DNA of 64,000 nt, taken from Paenibacillus andongensis (lineage in GTDB: Bacteria > Bacillota > Bacilli > Paenibacillales > NBRC-103111). The notes under the pieces are model-generated. The model ran no database searches, was not told the DNA's origin, and worked only from the letters and a program-made list of their open reading frames with translations. The stretch lies in contig NZ_CP104467.1 of the NCBI RefSeq assembly GCF_025369935.1, positions 6,145,001 to 6,209,000 of the forward strand. The letters are read 5' to 3'. Positions 1-9,040 of this stretch are shown here, piece after piece; position 1 is the first letter of the stretch; every line of letters starts with the position of its first letter. The translations under genes were made by a program, and so were the position numbers.

Positions 1-619
1 CACGGCCTAGCGACCAGTCGGCCAGCGACGTGTGCTTGCCGAGCATATCGCCGAGGCCGGCCGCGATCATCGCCTGCGGCGCCTTCGCCAGAACCGCGAG
101 GTCGGCGAAGATGGCCTCCGGCGCGCAGGCCGGGATCGTCATCTTGAAGCCGCGGATGATGAGCGGCGCGCCTACTGACGCAAAGCCGTCCACTGACGGC
201 GCCGTCGGCACAGACAAGAACGGCCGCTTCGTGCGATGCGCCACGAAGCGCACGATGTCGTGGACGGTGCCCGCGCCCACGGCAACCAACACCTTGGATG
301 AAAGCGGCGTGTCCAGCATCACCTGGACAATCGCTTCTTCATCGGCCGCCACTTCCCCCATCGCGTTCTCACGAAGCACGCTCAGGCTCACCTTCACCTG
401 CGCGGCTTCCAGCAGCACGCGCAGCTTCTCTCCAGCCGCTTGATACGTCCTCCCGTCCGCGACAAGCGTCACTTCCCCATAGCCGGCTTCTTTCACATAC
501 CCGGCTACCTGAACTAGCGCCTCCCGTTCAATAACAATGCTCCGAATCGGCACTTCATGCCGTTGACCACATGCACATTCGAAGCCTCGTCCCAGCCAGG
601 CATCCAAAATCTCACTCAT
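1..619 (-). CDS. egsA: sn-glycerol-1-phosphate dehydrogenase (AraM/EgsA family), 3' part missing
   Basis: The reverse strand encodes 206 residues of an iron-alcohol-dehydrogenase-like protein and runs off the left edge, so its C-terminal half is absent. Visible family signatures are the nucleotide-binding stretch VAVGAGTVHDIVRF, the run SVPTAPSVDGFAS, and AGLGDMLGKHTSLADW, which are typical of glycerol-1-phosphate dehydrogenases (AraM of Bacillus, EgsA of archaea). These reduce dihydroxyacetone phosphate to sn-glycerol-1-phosphate with NAD(P)H. The start is the ATG at 617-619, preceded by GAGGAGG about 9 nt upstream. The segment is much richer in G and C than the neighbouring genes, with many GCG/GCC/CGC codons. 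The family assignment is firm; the physiological role in this organism is inferred. Confidence 0.88.
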   Translation of the reverse strand, partial: MSEILDAWLGRGFECACGQRHEVPIRSIVIEREALVQVAGYVKEAGYGEVTLVADGRTYQAAGEKLRVLLEAAQVKVSLSVLRENAMGEVAADEEAIVQVMLDTPLSSKVLVAVGAGTVHDIVRFVAHRTKRPFLSVPTAPSVDGFASVGAPLIIRGFKMTIPACAPEAIFADLAVLAKAPQAMIAAGLGDMLGKHTSLADWSLGR

Positions 620-703
620 CCCACTCGTCCTCCTCGGTCCCGTTGTTCTACTCGCTCCAACATGTACGTACAAGTGATTCTTCCCCTATTCTAACAAAAG
701 CTA

Positions 704-712
704 TGCTATAAT
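704..712 (+). promoter_or_regulatory. extended -10 promoter of the DUF2161 gene
   Basis: TGC followed by a perfect TATAAT (707-712) forms an extended -10 element. No good -35 hexamer is visible at 17 nt, which fits extended -10 promoters. The predicted start of transcription is near 719, about 45 nt before the ATG. Confidence 0.5.
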
Positions 713-764
713 GGAACACATTCTGGCTGCAATTGTTGTAACTAGAGAGGAGATCATTAACCTC

Positions 765-1511
765 ATGCCTATCCAAACAGAAACGGAGCTTTATGCACCG
801 ATTAAACAATATTTCGAGCAGCGAGGATACACCGTCCGCGCCGAGATTAAGCATTGCGACTTAGTTGCCATTCGCGGTGATGAGACGCCAATCATTGTCG
901 AATTGAAAAAAAGCTTCAATATTCCGCTCCTCGTGCAAGGCATCGATCGCTTGCGCCTGACGGATCAGGTCTATGTCGCTTTCGAGCTTCCCAATAAAGG
1001 ACGTGCGCCGCATCGACTGCAATGGGAAGAGATTCGACGTTTATGCCGCATGCTCGGCCTAGGTGTCCTGACTGTCCAATTTTTCAAACGCAAACAGCCC
1101 GCAGTGGATCTCGTCTGCGAGCCTACTCCCTATCTATTACGCCCAAATAAGCGCGCTGCCTTGAAAGTCGTCAACGAATTTCATGAACGAAGCGGGGATT
1201 ACAACGTCGGAGGCAGCTCTCAGCAGAAGCTCATGACTGCCTATCGCGAGAAATCACTTCATTGCGCCTACCTCATGCGTCAGCATGGACCACTCAGTCC
1301 TCGTCAGCTTCGCGATTACACAAGCAATAAAGCCGTGAGCTCCCTGCTTCAAAAAAACTACTATCGCTGGTTCGTACGCCAAAGCCGCGGCATTTATCAT
1401 ATTACCCCACTTGGGGAGCAGGCGTTAGCAGAGTATGCCCATGTTGTAACTGCTTTTCCAGGGGCGGAAACGTCCGACACGACTAAAATCTTATCTACTA
1501 TTAACCCTTAA
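765..1511 (+). CDS. DUF2161 family putative PD-(D/E)XK nuclease-fold protein
   Basis: A 248-residue soluble protein. The N-terminal part shows the pattern of a PD-(D/E)XK fold: an early acidic helix (ETELYAPIKQYFEQRGY), then EIKHCDLVAIRGDETPIIVELKK, where CDLVA and VELK provide the D and ExK catalytic positions. The C-terminal half is basic and resembles a winged-helix segment. This matches my recollection of DUF2161, annotated as a putative phosphodiesterase/nuclease of unknown substrate. The ATG at 765 is chosen because GAGAGGAGA lies 11 nt upstream; an in-frame ATG at 711 lies inside the -10 element and is not used. The stop overlaps the stop of the convergent flavoprotein gene by a few bases. 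Confidence 0.75.
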   Translation: MPIQTETELYAPIKQYFEQRGYTVRAEIKHCDLVAIRGDETPIIVELKKSFNIPLLVQGIDRLRLTDQVYVAFELPNKGRAPHRLQWEEIRRLCRMLGLGVLTVQFFKRKQPAVDLVCEPTPYLLRPNKRAALKVVNEFHERSGDYNVGGSSQQKLMTAYREKSLHCAYLMRQHGPLSPRQLRDYTSNKAVSSLLQKNYYRWFVRQSRGIYHITPLGEQALAEYAHVVTAFPGAETSDTTKILSTINP

Positions 1512-2458
1512 GAGCGAACTACAACGCGATGTATGTTCGCTTCTTCCTTTAACATCAGCAGTGCTTTGTTCATCCAGATCGCGGCCTGCGCCCCTTCTCC
1601 CATGGCAATCGTCACTTGCTCCGCATGAACACCTACGTCCCCAGCTGCCCAGACGAAGGGCACACTCGTCATTTTACTGCGGGGATCAGTAACAATGTGG
1701 CGATTCTCCAATCGCTCCGCGCCTAATTGCCGTGCCAAATCCGACTTCACTTCATTCCCGCCGAAGGCGATAAACCCGCGATCCGCAGCGATTCGCTCCC
1801 CATTTGCCAAAACAACACCGCGAAATAAGCCACTCTCTTCTGCCATCACCGCATCAATATCTTCCGCGACATAGGTGATTCTCTTTTCCTTCAACTTTGC
1901 TAAAAGCTCGCTCTTCACAGCTTTCTGCTCATGATTCACATAGGTAAGCTTGTCCGTACGCGTACTAAGCGTCAGGGCCATTCCCGCTCCTGAATCACCA
2001 GAACCCATCACAATAGTCTGTTTGTTTTTAATCTCATAGCCATCACAATCTGGACAGACGTAAACAGTTAACCCTAGACAGTTTTTCAGATTGGGCAGCT
2101 CGGGAATACGGTCCAAAAGTCCTGTAGCCAAGAGTAAAGTTGGAGCTTCATATCCCTTACCCGACTTCCCCCATAGCTCAAATCCATCTCCAGGTTTACC
2201 TTTGTTTACAGCTTGTACGACTTCATCATTAGCGAAAGTTACACCCAGCTTCTCAGCTTGAAGCCTCCCTAGTCGGCGAAGCTCTTCACCCGATACACCA
2301 TCCGGCCACCCCAAAAGGTTATGATAGCTTTTACATAAGGTAGACCGGCCATAGCCGGCGTCAATAACAAGCACACGATGCTCATATCTCCCTAATTGAA
2401 TTGCCGCTTGAAGTCCAGCAATACCTCCGCCAACAATCAGGCTGTCATACCGCTCCAT
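1508..2458 (-). CDS. thioredoxin-reductase-like FAD/NAD(P)-dependent oxidoreductase
   Basis: A 316-residue two-dinucleotide-binding flavoprotein. Residues 8-15 carry the FAD-binding VGGGIAGL motif, residues near 132-137 the redox-active CPDCDG pair, a second Rossmann motif (MGSGDSGAG) follows, and the C-terminal FVWAAGDVG is the usual second FAD contact. This is the thioredoxin reductase fold. Because the dithiol reads CPDC rather than the CATC common in TrxB, it is probably not the housekeeping enzyme but a paralogue such as those acting on small disulfides or ferredoxin. It stands alone, convergent with the DUF2161 gene. Exact substrate unknown. Confidence 0.82.
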   Translation of the reverse strand: MERYDSLIVGGGIAGLQAAIQLGRYEHRVLVIDAGYGRSTLCKSYHNLLGWPDGVSGEELRRLGRLQAEKLGVTFANDEVVQAVNKGKPGDGFELWGKSGKGYEAPTLLLATGLLDRIPELPNLKNCLGLTVYVCPDCDGYEIKNKQTIVMGSGDSGAGMALTLSTRTDKLTYVNHEQKAVKSELLAKLKEKRITYVAEDIDAVMAEESGLFRGVVLANGERIAADRGFIAFGGNEVKSDLARQLGAERLENRHIVTDPRSKMTSVPFVWAAGDVGVHAEQVTIAMGEGAQAAIWMNKALLMLKEEANIHRVVVRS

Positions 2459-2527
2459 AACCGCACGTCCTCTTCTCCTGTCATCTACTTCCTAGGATAT
2501 CCGAGTTAACGCGCTTTCATGCTCCGC

Positions 2528-3757
2528 TCATTGATTCTTAATCGACCATACCAGGGCAATTTGTGACATCGCTGCAATCATTAAAATCCATGGGATTAAG
2601 CCCCCATCCATATCACTGCCAAATGAGATTAAACAAATAATAGAAATCACACGTCCAACATTTAAGAAAAATTCCCTAACAACAACACTTTCTACTTTCA
2701 ATTGGCCTTTAAGCGGCAGCTTCGCAATGAGGCCATAATAATAGCCTGTCATTGTATTCCCTTGCAGCGGAGCGAAAATAGAGTGCAAAATCATGAAGCC
2801 TACAACGGTCCATACATTAACACTCCCTAGTAAAAATGAAACACCAATAAGGTAGCCGAGTGTTGATATCGCTAAATATAGACGAGCTTTACTAGCATTT
2901 GCATATTTGGATATAAAAATGCCCATTACGATCGATAGACTTGAGTATAATACACCGAGATAGCCGACAATATCTTCACGTGGCATCACCTTGAAAAGCA
3001 GAATATTCGGCAAGAAAAGCATTGTTCCTTGAAGCAAGCCCATTCCCAGGAATCCAAATAGCGCTTTCAACCAGTCACGTTCTTTCTTCATTATAAGACC
3101 AGTCAGTTTCAAGTAATAAACGCGATGATGTCCACTTGAAGCTTTAATTTTCAATGAAATCAGCGCAGCTAGTAAGAACATACAGAACGCAATAGAGAAG
3201 ACGATGGTGTAACCGCTAAGGCCTTCTTTTAAACGGATAATGAATCCGGCAAGCGCCGGCCCTGCTAAGGTTGCTGCTGTGAAAAAAATCATATTAAATG
3301 CCAGATAGCGAATCCGGTTCTGTTCGTTAGACACATCATACATCAGAGTTAAATAACCTACCCAGTAAAAAGCACTGGCAAGTCCATTAAAAATGGCAAA
3401 TAATATATAATATTCGACCAGTTTTTCCCCAGCTAGAATGACGCTCAAATAGAAAAGACCTATGAGCATGATACCTAGACGATACGATACCATCCGGTCT
3501 TTCTTCTTAATCATGAGGCCGCCAAGGGCAAAGCCAATCGGTGTCAAGATGAAAACGATCATACTGTATGTACCATTCACTACGACACTGTGCGTTAACC
3601 GCCATAAGTATAAGTTTAAGAACACGCCCGACATGGAAGCGCCAAACTGAAAAGTAGAATGAATAATTAATGAAATTACGGCCTCACGAGACAAATGCTT
3701 CTCACGCGGAAGTGAATTTCCTCTGCTATGCAGCCAAGACCTGATTCTGATTATCAT
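2528..3757 (-). CDS. MFS transporter
   Basis: About 410 residues with roughly twelve hydrophobic segments and short charged loops, including LMIKKKDRMVSYRLG after helix 2-3, as in major facilitator carriers. It resembles Bacillus YqgE/YfkF-like MFS proteins of unknown substrate. The reading frame is open further upstream, to 3814, but that would place the start inside the terminator of the upstream sugar-binding gene. The adjacent ATGs at 3760 and 3757 follow GGAGG by 3 and 6 nt, so 3757 is preferred. It lies just downstream of the sugar-transport operon but is separated from it by a strong terminator, so it is probably transcribed independently. Confidence 0.8.
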   Translation of the reverse strand: MIIRIRSWLHSRGNSLPREKHLSREAVISLIIHSTFQFGASMSGVFLNLYLWRLTHSVVVNGTYSMIVFILTPIGFALGGLMIKKKDRMVSYRLGIMLIGLFYLSVILAGEKLVEYYILFAIFNGLASAFYWVGYLTLMYDVSNEQNRIRYLAFNMIFFTAATLAGPALAGFIIRLKEGLSGYTIVFSIAFCMFLLAALISLKIKASSGHHRVYYLKLTGLIMKKERDWLKALFGFLGMGLLQGTMLFLPNILLFKVMPREDIVGYLGVLYSSLSIVMGIFISKYANASKARLYLAISTLGYLIGVSFLLGSVNVWTVVGFMILHSIFAPLQGNTMTGYYYGLIAKLPLKGQLKVESVVVREFFLNVGRVISIICLISFGSDMDGGLIPWILMIAAMSQIALVWSIKNQ

Positions 3758-3812
3758 CATAGACCTCCAGTCTTCTTCATTGTAACAGCCTATTCCTTTT
3801 CTGTTAAACAGC

Positions 3813-3842
3813 AAAAAGCCTCAGCATTGGCGCTGAGGCTTT
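3813..3842 (-). terminator. rho-independent terminator of the sugar ABC operon
   Basis: An 11-bp perfect stem (AAAGCCTCAGC / GCTGAGGCTTT) with a 6-nt loop, followed on the reverse strand by TTTTT, sits 20 nt after the stop of the binding-protein gene. Confidence 0.9.
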
Positions 3843-3861
3843 ATTACCACCCATTATGGAG

Positions 3862-5181
3862 TTACTTCTTAAGGCTATCCCATGTTTTCTGGAATTCCTC
3901 AAGCATTTGATCCTTCGTATACTTCTTCGCAACATACCCTTGCATAATGTCGCCGAATTTTTTACTGGAAGCTTCGCCGCCTGGGAATTTAAACCAGTTC
4001 CAGCTAAGTGTTTTACCAGCTTTGCTGTAAGCGATGATGTCAGCTGCCAAAGGTCCTAGAACTTTCTCGTCAGCAGGAATGGATTTGAAGGCAGGAATGA
4101 ATTTGAATTCTTCCGTAATGTATTTCTTACCGATATCAGAACTTACCATCCAGTTCAAGAATTTCTTCGCTTCGTCTTTCACAGCAGAGTTTTTGTTGAT
4201 AACCCAGTTGTTTGGTACACCAACGAACAATTTATCGTTCGCTGCAGCGTCATCGTTGATTGGCATTGGCAAGAAACCAATTTTGATGTTCGGGTTTGTT
4301 TTTGTAATTTGAACTTGAGTCCAGTTACCTTGTTGCGTCATTGCTGCTTTTCCTGTAGCAAAATCAGTTACTTGTGTATTGTAATCAGTTTGAAGCGGAT
4401 TTTTGTTACCGTATTTCAACTGAAGATCAAACAGTTTTGACCATTGGTTAAATACTTCGTTACCCGGAATTTTAGCAGTTCCTTTGTTCAAGCCATCAAT
4501 GAAGGCATTTGGATCCTTCTGGTAAGCAAACGGAAGGTTTACGAAGTGGTTACCCAGTACCCACCACTCGCCATAGCCGGTTTCAAATGGAGTAATTCCT
4601 TTTGCTTGAAGCTTTTTAGCTGCATCTTCGAGTTGAGTAAGGGTTTTTGGCAATTCGGTAATGCCGGCTTGTGCAAACAAATCTTTATTATATTGGAAAC
4701 CATAACCTTCAAGGTTCAACGGTTGGCCGTAAAGCTTACCATTTTTCGTCATTGGCTCTTTCGCTACATCTACAAGATCCTTAACCCATGGTTGATCGGA
4801 AAGATCCTCTAGGTTTTCAATCCATTTGTCCATATCCGAGAAACCACCGTTGTTGAAAATATCCGGTTTGTCACCCGAGTTGAATTTCGCAAGCAAAGCT
4901 GCGCCGTAGTCAGCACCGCCGCCTACTGTATCCACTTGAATTTTAACATTAGGATTCAGCTTTTGATATTCTTGAATTAATTTGCCAAGTTGATCGGCGA
5001 TTTCTACTTTGAATTGGAACATTTTAATTGTAACTGGTTTACCGCCTGCAGCAGGTGCTGCTGTTGCCGCTCCACCCGTTGTTGCTGATGGAGTTGGCGC
5101 TGTTTCTTTCTTCGCGCAGCCAGCAGCAACTAAAGATAGTGATAGTACAGCCGCCATACTGATCATTGTTAATTTTTTCAT
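3862..5181 (-). CDS. extracellular sugar-binding lipoprotein of an ABC transporter (CUT1 type)
   Basis: A 439-residue precursor. The N-terminus has a basic start, a hydrophobic core and the lipobox LVAAGC with the lipidated Cys at residue 22, followed by a Ser/Thr/Ala/Pro linker, so it is anchored outside the membrane. The mature part has the family 1 solute-binding fold (repeated Asn, Trp and Gly-rich ligand segments, e.g. PLNLEGYGFQYNKDLFAQAGI). It is the last gene of the permease-permease-binding protein operon and follows a 160-nt gap. No ATPase gene is present, as is usual for CUT1 systems sharing an MsmX-type ATPase. Substrate unknown, presumably an oligosaccharide. Confidence 0.9.
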   Translation of the reverse strand: MKKLTMISMAAVLSLSLVAAGCAKKETAPTPSATTGGAATAAPAAGGKPVTIKMFQFKVEIADQLGKLIQEYQKLNPNVKIQVDTVGGGADYGAALLAKFNSGDKPDIFNNGGFSDMDKWIENLEDLSDQPWVKDLVDVAKEPMTKNGKLYGQPLNLEGYGFQYNKDLFAQAGITELPKTLTQLEDAAKKLQAKGITPFETGYGEWWVLGNHFVNLPFAYQKDPNAFIDGLNKGTAKIPGNEVFNQWSKLFDLQLKYGNKNPLQTDYNTQVTDFATGKAAMTQQGNWTQVQITKTNPNIKIGFLPMPINDDAAANDKLFVGVPNNWVINKNSAVKDEAKKFLNWMVSSDIGKKYITEEFKFIPAFKSIPADEKVLGPLAADIIAYSKAGKTLSWNWFKFPGGEASSKKFGDIMQGYVAKKYTKDQMLEEFQKTWDSLKK

Positions 5182-5262
5182 TGAGGTAAAGCCTCCCTTT
5201 TAGTTTCAATCAGCTTACCCTGATAACGTTTCATTAACTCGTCATCAGCTTACATGGTTTAT

Positions 5263-5276
5263 TGTAAACACTTACT
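5263..5276. promoter_or_regulatory. possible catabolite-responsive (cre-like) site
   Basis: TGTAAACACTTACT matches the cre consensus TGWAANCGNTNWCA at 12 of 14 positions, deviating at one central and the last base. It lies 80 nt upstream of the binding-protein start, in the 160-nt gap that also holds a direct repeat ATCAGCTTAC (5209-5218 and 5244-5253). Weak evidence only. Confidence 0.3.
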
Positions 5277-5341
5277 TAAACCCTTAACACAGAGAATATT
5301 GAACATAAAGGTGGAAGATTTTGAACATATTTGCAAAACTG

Positions 5342-6178
5342 TTAACCTTTTACGGAACCAGCCGTAATGCCTTCAACAATATGTTTCTGCATCGCTAAGA
5401 AGAAAATAACGATCGGCAGGACCCCGAGTGTAAGACCAGCCAAGGCCAAATCCCATTGCTTCGTATATTGACCAAAGAAAGAAAACGTAGCTAAAGGTAT
5501 TGTTCTCAGGTCTGGACTATTTAACACGAGTGAAGGAAGCAAATAATCATTCCATATCCATAAACTGTTTAAGATAATGACTGTCGTAGACATGGGCTTT
5601 AACAGAGGGAACACAATTCGCCAAAACACGCCATACGGCGAGCAGCCATCAACAGTGGCCGACTCTTCAATTTCAAGTGGAATAGATTTAATAAAACCAT
5701 GGAATAAGAAGACGTTCAGGGAAACACCGAATCCGAAATAACAAACAATTAAACCGAATTTGCTGTCCATGAGTCCAACCTCATTCGCCACACGCACAAG
5801 CGGAATCATGATGGATTGAAACGGAATAACCATAGCAGCAACGAAAGCTATAAATACAAGATTGTTGAATTTGCTTGCTTTGCGCACCATGCGATAAGCA
5901 GCCATGGAACTAATCAACACTAGCCCCACATTACTAAGCACGGTAATAATTAAAGAGTTCAGAAATGCACTTGGGAACTTCATGATGGTCCATACCTTCG
6001 TATAGTTGTCAAGATATAAGCTTGACGGAAGCTTCGCAGTGCTGGCAGCCAGCTCCGGAAATGTCTTAAGGGAGTTGACGATGACAAAGTAGAAAGGGAC
6101 TAGAAATAAGAGTCCAATCAAGATGCCAAGCACCTCGAGAGTGAATAGTCGTCCAGAGTATTTTTTGACGGATTCCAT
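5342..6178 (-). CDS. sugar ABC transporter permease (MalG type)
   Basis: A 278-residue inner-membrane protein with about six transmembrane helices. The cytoplasmic loop EESATVDGCSPYGVFWRIVFPLLKP is the EAA motif that docks the ATPase. The C-terminus ends ...QKHIVEGITAGSVKG, characteristic of MalG-like CUT1 permeases. Its ATG shares one base with the stop of the upstream permease (TAATG), indicating translational coupling. It forms the pore with the preceding MalF-type subunit and takes substrate from the lipoprotein encoded downstream. Confidence 0.92.
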   Translation of the reverse strand: MESVKKYSGRLFTLEVLGILIGLLFLVPFYFVIVNSLKTFPELAASTAKLPSSLYLDNYTKVWTIMKFPSAFLNSLIITVLSNVGLVLISSMAAYRMVRKASKFNNLVFIAFVAAMVIPFQSIMIPLVRVANEVGLMDSKFGLIVCYFGFGVSLNVFLFHGFIKSIPLEIEESATVDGCSPYGVFWRIVFPLLKPMSTTVIILNSLWIWNDYLLPSLVLNSPDLRTIPLATFSFFGQYTKQWDLALAGLTLGVLPIVIFFLAMQKHIVEGITAGSVKG

Positions 6179-7062
6179 TAAACTTCAACCTCCTTGCGTT
6201 TCGTATACATGACTTGGATGGTCGAAATAATGGCCACAACAACGAAGAATACTAACGCTTTTGCTGTTCCTAAACCATAGTTGTTATTGCGGAACGCTTC
6301 TTGATAAATATTGATGGAAACCGATTCTGTTGAGTTGAACGGTCCACCTTTGGTTAAGGCAAAGTTCAGGTCAAACATCTTGAAGTTCCATGAAATGGTC
6401 AGGAACAAACATACGGTAACTGCCGGCATAATGAGTGGTACGATAATGTTCTTAAGCACTTGTAATCTTGTAGCACCATCAATATAAGCCGCTTCAACCA
6501 TATCTTTGGGCACATTCGATAGCGCCGCAATATAAATGATCATTAAGTAACCCGAACCTTGCCATATGCTAACAATAGCGATCGCCCAGAAAGCCGTCGG
6601 TGCATCACCTAACCACGGCAATTGGAAAAAGCTAAGATTCGTTAATTCACCTAAAGTCCCGAACCCTTTGACGAAAATAAACTGCCAAATGAAACCAAGT
6701 AGAAGTCCGCCAATAACGTTCGGCATGAAGAAAATAGTACGCAGTACATTTCTGGTTTTCAGTGCCTGAGTGAGCAAGAGCGCCAAAAGAAACCCGACAA
6801 GATTCGTGAGAATGACGTCCGTCACGGTTATTCTTGTTGTAAACCAGAATGCGTTGCGATAGTCGGTGTCATGAAAAAGAAGGTGCTTGAAATTGTCTAA
6901 GCCGTTGAACTTCACGGTTGTTGTCACACCATTCCACTCGGTAAATGAATAATAAATACTCATGAGAAAAGGAGTAACAACAATGAGCGCGAAAAAGATC
7001 AACGCTGGTCCGATAAACACCCATTGTTGGATAAGTCCTGCTAGCCCTTTGTTGTTCTTCAT
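6178..7062 (-). CDS. sugar ABC transporter permease (MalF/UgpA type)
   Basis: A 294-residue membrane protein, first gene of the operon, with about six transmembrane helices. The EAA loop reads VEAAYIDGATRLQVLKNIIVPLI, standard for CUT1 permeases. The ATG at 7060-7062 has GGGGG 8 nt upstream; an upstream in-frame start at 7089 lacks a good ribosome site. Downstream it overlaps the MalG-type gene by one base. The operon is divergent from a sensor kinase/AraC regulator pair, the usual arrangement for inducible oligosaccharide uptake in paenibacilli, so that pair is the likely activator. Confidence 0.92.
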   Translation of the reverse strand: MKNNKGLAGLIQQWVFIGPALIFFALIVVTPFLMSIYYSFTEWNGVTTTVKFNGLDNFKHLLFHDTDYRNAFWFTTRITVTDVILTNLVGFLLALLLTQALKTRNVLRTIFFMPNVIGGLLLGFIWQFIFVKGFGTLGELTNLSFFQLPWLGDAPTAFWAIAIVSIWQGSGYLMIIYIAALSNVPKDMVEAAYIDGATRLQVLKNIIVPLIMPAVTVCLFLTISWNFKMFDLNFALTKGGPFNSTESVSINIYQEAFRNNNYGLGTAKALVFFVVVAIISTIQVMYTKRKEVEV

Positions 7063-7170
7063 GGGAATTTCCCCCTTACGATTATGCAACTATACCTTAA
7101 GTATAAATCCCTTATTCTTGGTAAAACACAGATTCTCGTGATGCATTAGGTGGAATTTGTTGACCTCTCC

Positions 7171-7179
7171 TGCTACAAT
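7171..7179 (+). promoter_or_regulatory. extended -10 promoter of the sensor kinase gene
   Basis: TGC followed by TACAAT (7174-7179) forms an extended -10 element about 41 nt before the TTG start. On the other strand TATACT (complement of 7100-7105) is a plausible -10 for the divergent permease operon, but its -35 is weak. Confidence 0.45.
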
Positions 7180-7219
7180 GTAGGGTGAAAAGTATAAACA
7201 GAAACCGAGTTGATGCACC

Positions 7220-9040
7220 TTGTTTCGTCATAGTATACGCAATAAATTAATCCTATTTTTGCTCATTGCGACGTTAGTTCCATTTACTACATCCATTGTT
7301 GTTTCTTATATATTCACCAAGGAGAAAGTCACAGAAGACACGATTACAAATAATTCGGCTCTGATATCTCAAGCAAAAATGAATTTATTAAACTACTTAA
7401 ATGGTGTCGTCCAGGCGTCCACTACGATTTATACAGGTCAGTATTCATCTGTTGGTTATCTTTACGATATTCTGCAAACCGGGCAAGAAATCGATTATAT
7501 GAGTGATAAGGTTATCAAAAGCGGGCTGCAGGTCATGTCCCATTCGGTTAAAGAGATCAAACAAATTTATCTTTACGCCTCCGTTAGCGACCGTTCTTAT
7601 TTAGCGAGCAACGACATTCAAGGAAGCACGATCGGTAAATATGAATCTCTTCGGCAATTCCCCGAGAACAAAACCGTTTATTTTGAAACAACTCATGAAA
7701 GCCATAATTACAATATTGCACTTAATGTGTATTCTGCTCCAACCCCTGTCCTATCTATGCATCGTAAAATTATGTACTCCCCAAGTAACATCTCGATTGG
7801 TGAGCTGATCATTGACCTTCAGCTGAGTTTAGTCTCTGAAATATCTCAAAGCTTATTCACCCATGACCAAGAAGAACTGTATATCCTTGATGATAAGGGG
7901 TTCATCGTGTTCGGTCCTGACGTTTCTAAATGGGGACAACCTCTGGAAGAAAGCTGGGGAAATGAGGCGATTTATAGTAATCTCCAAAAAGGTTCCTATG
8001 AATGGAAAAAAGGCGCTTATGCGGGGATAAATATTTATGAAAAAATGAAAACTGACTATGTTGACTGGACGATCGTGAAACGGCTGCCCTATGAACAATT
8101 AACGAAAAATGCCCGACAGTTAACTTTAATTAATTCTTTAATCCTTACTTTGTTTATGCTGATTGTCATTGCCGGAACTATTTATATCAGTATTAAATTT
8201 ACAGAGCCTATCAAACAATTGATTCGTTATATTACACGCATACAGGTGGGACAGGTCCAGTTAGGCCAATTGAATGCCGATATCGAGCTCTCTCGAACGG
8301 ATGAAATGGGTATCCTCGCCAACCGCTTTCATGGCCTTATGCAGGACTTAAATCAAATGGTCATGCGCGAATATCGTCTTGAGCTTGCGAACAAATCGAA
8401 TCAGCTTATGGCACTTCAAGCTCAGATTAATCCGCACTTTTTGAATAACGCGCTCCAATCGATCGGAACACTAGCTTTGCAGCATGATGCACCAAAAGTC
8501 TACGCACTGATTTCATCTCTTGCCAAAATGATGCATTACAGCATGAACACGAATGAATCCGTCGTTCCTTTGCGTAAAGAAATCGATCATATTAAAGCCT
8601 ATCTCGAACTGCAAAAGCAGCGCTTCGAGCACCAATTCGAAATCATTTACGATATCGATGAAAGCACGAAAGCAATCTCGGTACCCAAGATGATCCTGCA
8701 ACCGCTTGTTGAAAATTATTTCAAACATGGCTTTAAACCGGGCTCAGCTACGGGCTTATTACGTATTGAAGCGGTGAAGCTTATCGTTCATGAGGACGAA
8801 TACTTGAAACTCATCGTCGAAGATAACGGAATTGGTATATCGGAGCAGAGGCTCCGCGAAGTAAGAAACAGACTGAATACCCCATCGATAACCGATGAGG
8901 CTTGTATTGGGCTTAGTAATGTGCTGACCAGAGTACAATTGTACTTCACTGATGATGCATTTCTTGATGTTGAGAACGTTCAGCCCCAAGGTCTACGGAT
9001 CGTGATCCATATTCCTATGAAAAAGGGAGCACTTGAATGA
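7220..9040 (+). CDS. sensor histidine kinase, YesM type
   Basis: A 606-residue membrane kinase. It has a transmembrane helix near residues 9-30, a large extracellular sensor region to about 295, a second helix (about 302-325), a HAMP linker, then the His_kinase motif ALQAQINPHFLNNALQSIG with the phospho-accepting His near residue 405, and a C-terminal HATPase with ENYFKHG and DNGIGI. This is the LytS/YesM class that pairs with AraC-type response regulators. The start is TTG at 7220 with only a weak SD; an ATG at 7213 is out of frame. It overlaps the regulator gene by 4 nt (ATGA) and is divergent from the sugar transporter it probably senses for. Confidence 0.9.
   Translation: MFRHSIRNKLILFLLIATLVPFTTSIVVSYIFTKEKVTEDTITNNSALISQAKMNLLNYLNGVVQASTTIYTGQYSSVGYLYDILQTGQEIDYMSDKVIKSGLQVMSHSVKEIKQIYLYASVSDRSYLASNDIQGSTIGKYESLRQFPENKTVYFETTHESHNYNIALNVYSAPTPVLSMHRKIMYSPSNISIGELIIDLQLSLVSEISQSLFTHDQEELYILDDKGFIVFGPDVSKWGQPLEESWGNEAIYSNLQKGSYEWKKGAYAGINIYEKMKTDYVDWTIVKRLPYEQLTKNARQLTLINSLILTLFMLIVIAGTIYISIKFTEPIKQLIRYITRIQVGQVQLGQLNADIELSRTDEMGILANRFHGLMQDLNQMVMREYRLELANKSNQLMALQAQINPHFLNNALQSIGTLALQHDAPKVYALISSLAKMMHYSMNTNESVVPLRKEIDHIKAYLELQKQRFEHQFEIIYDIDESTKAISVPKMILQPLVENYFKHGFKPGSATGLLRIEAVKLIVHEDEYLKLIVEDNGIGISEQRLREVRNRLNTPSITDEACIGLSNVLTRVQLYFTDDAFLDVENVQPQGLRIVIHIPMKKGALE

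Noticed and set aside
30-443. Forward 137-residue ORF at the left edge
   Set aside because: Shadow of the GC-rich glycerol-1-phosphate dehydrogenase gene on the reverse strand, which carries clear family motifs.
5221-5240. cre site at TGATAACGTTTCA
   Set aside because: Too many mismatches to the cre consensus when aligned; the nearby 5263 site is better but still weak.
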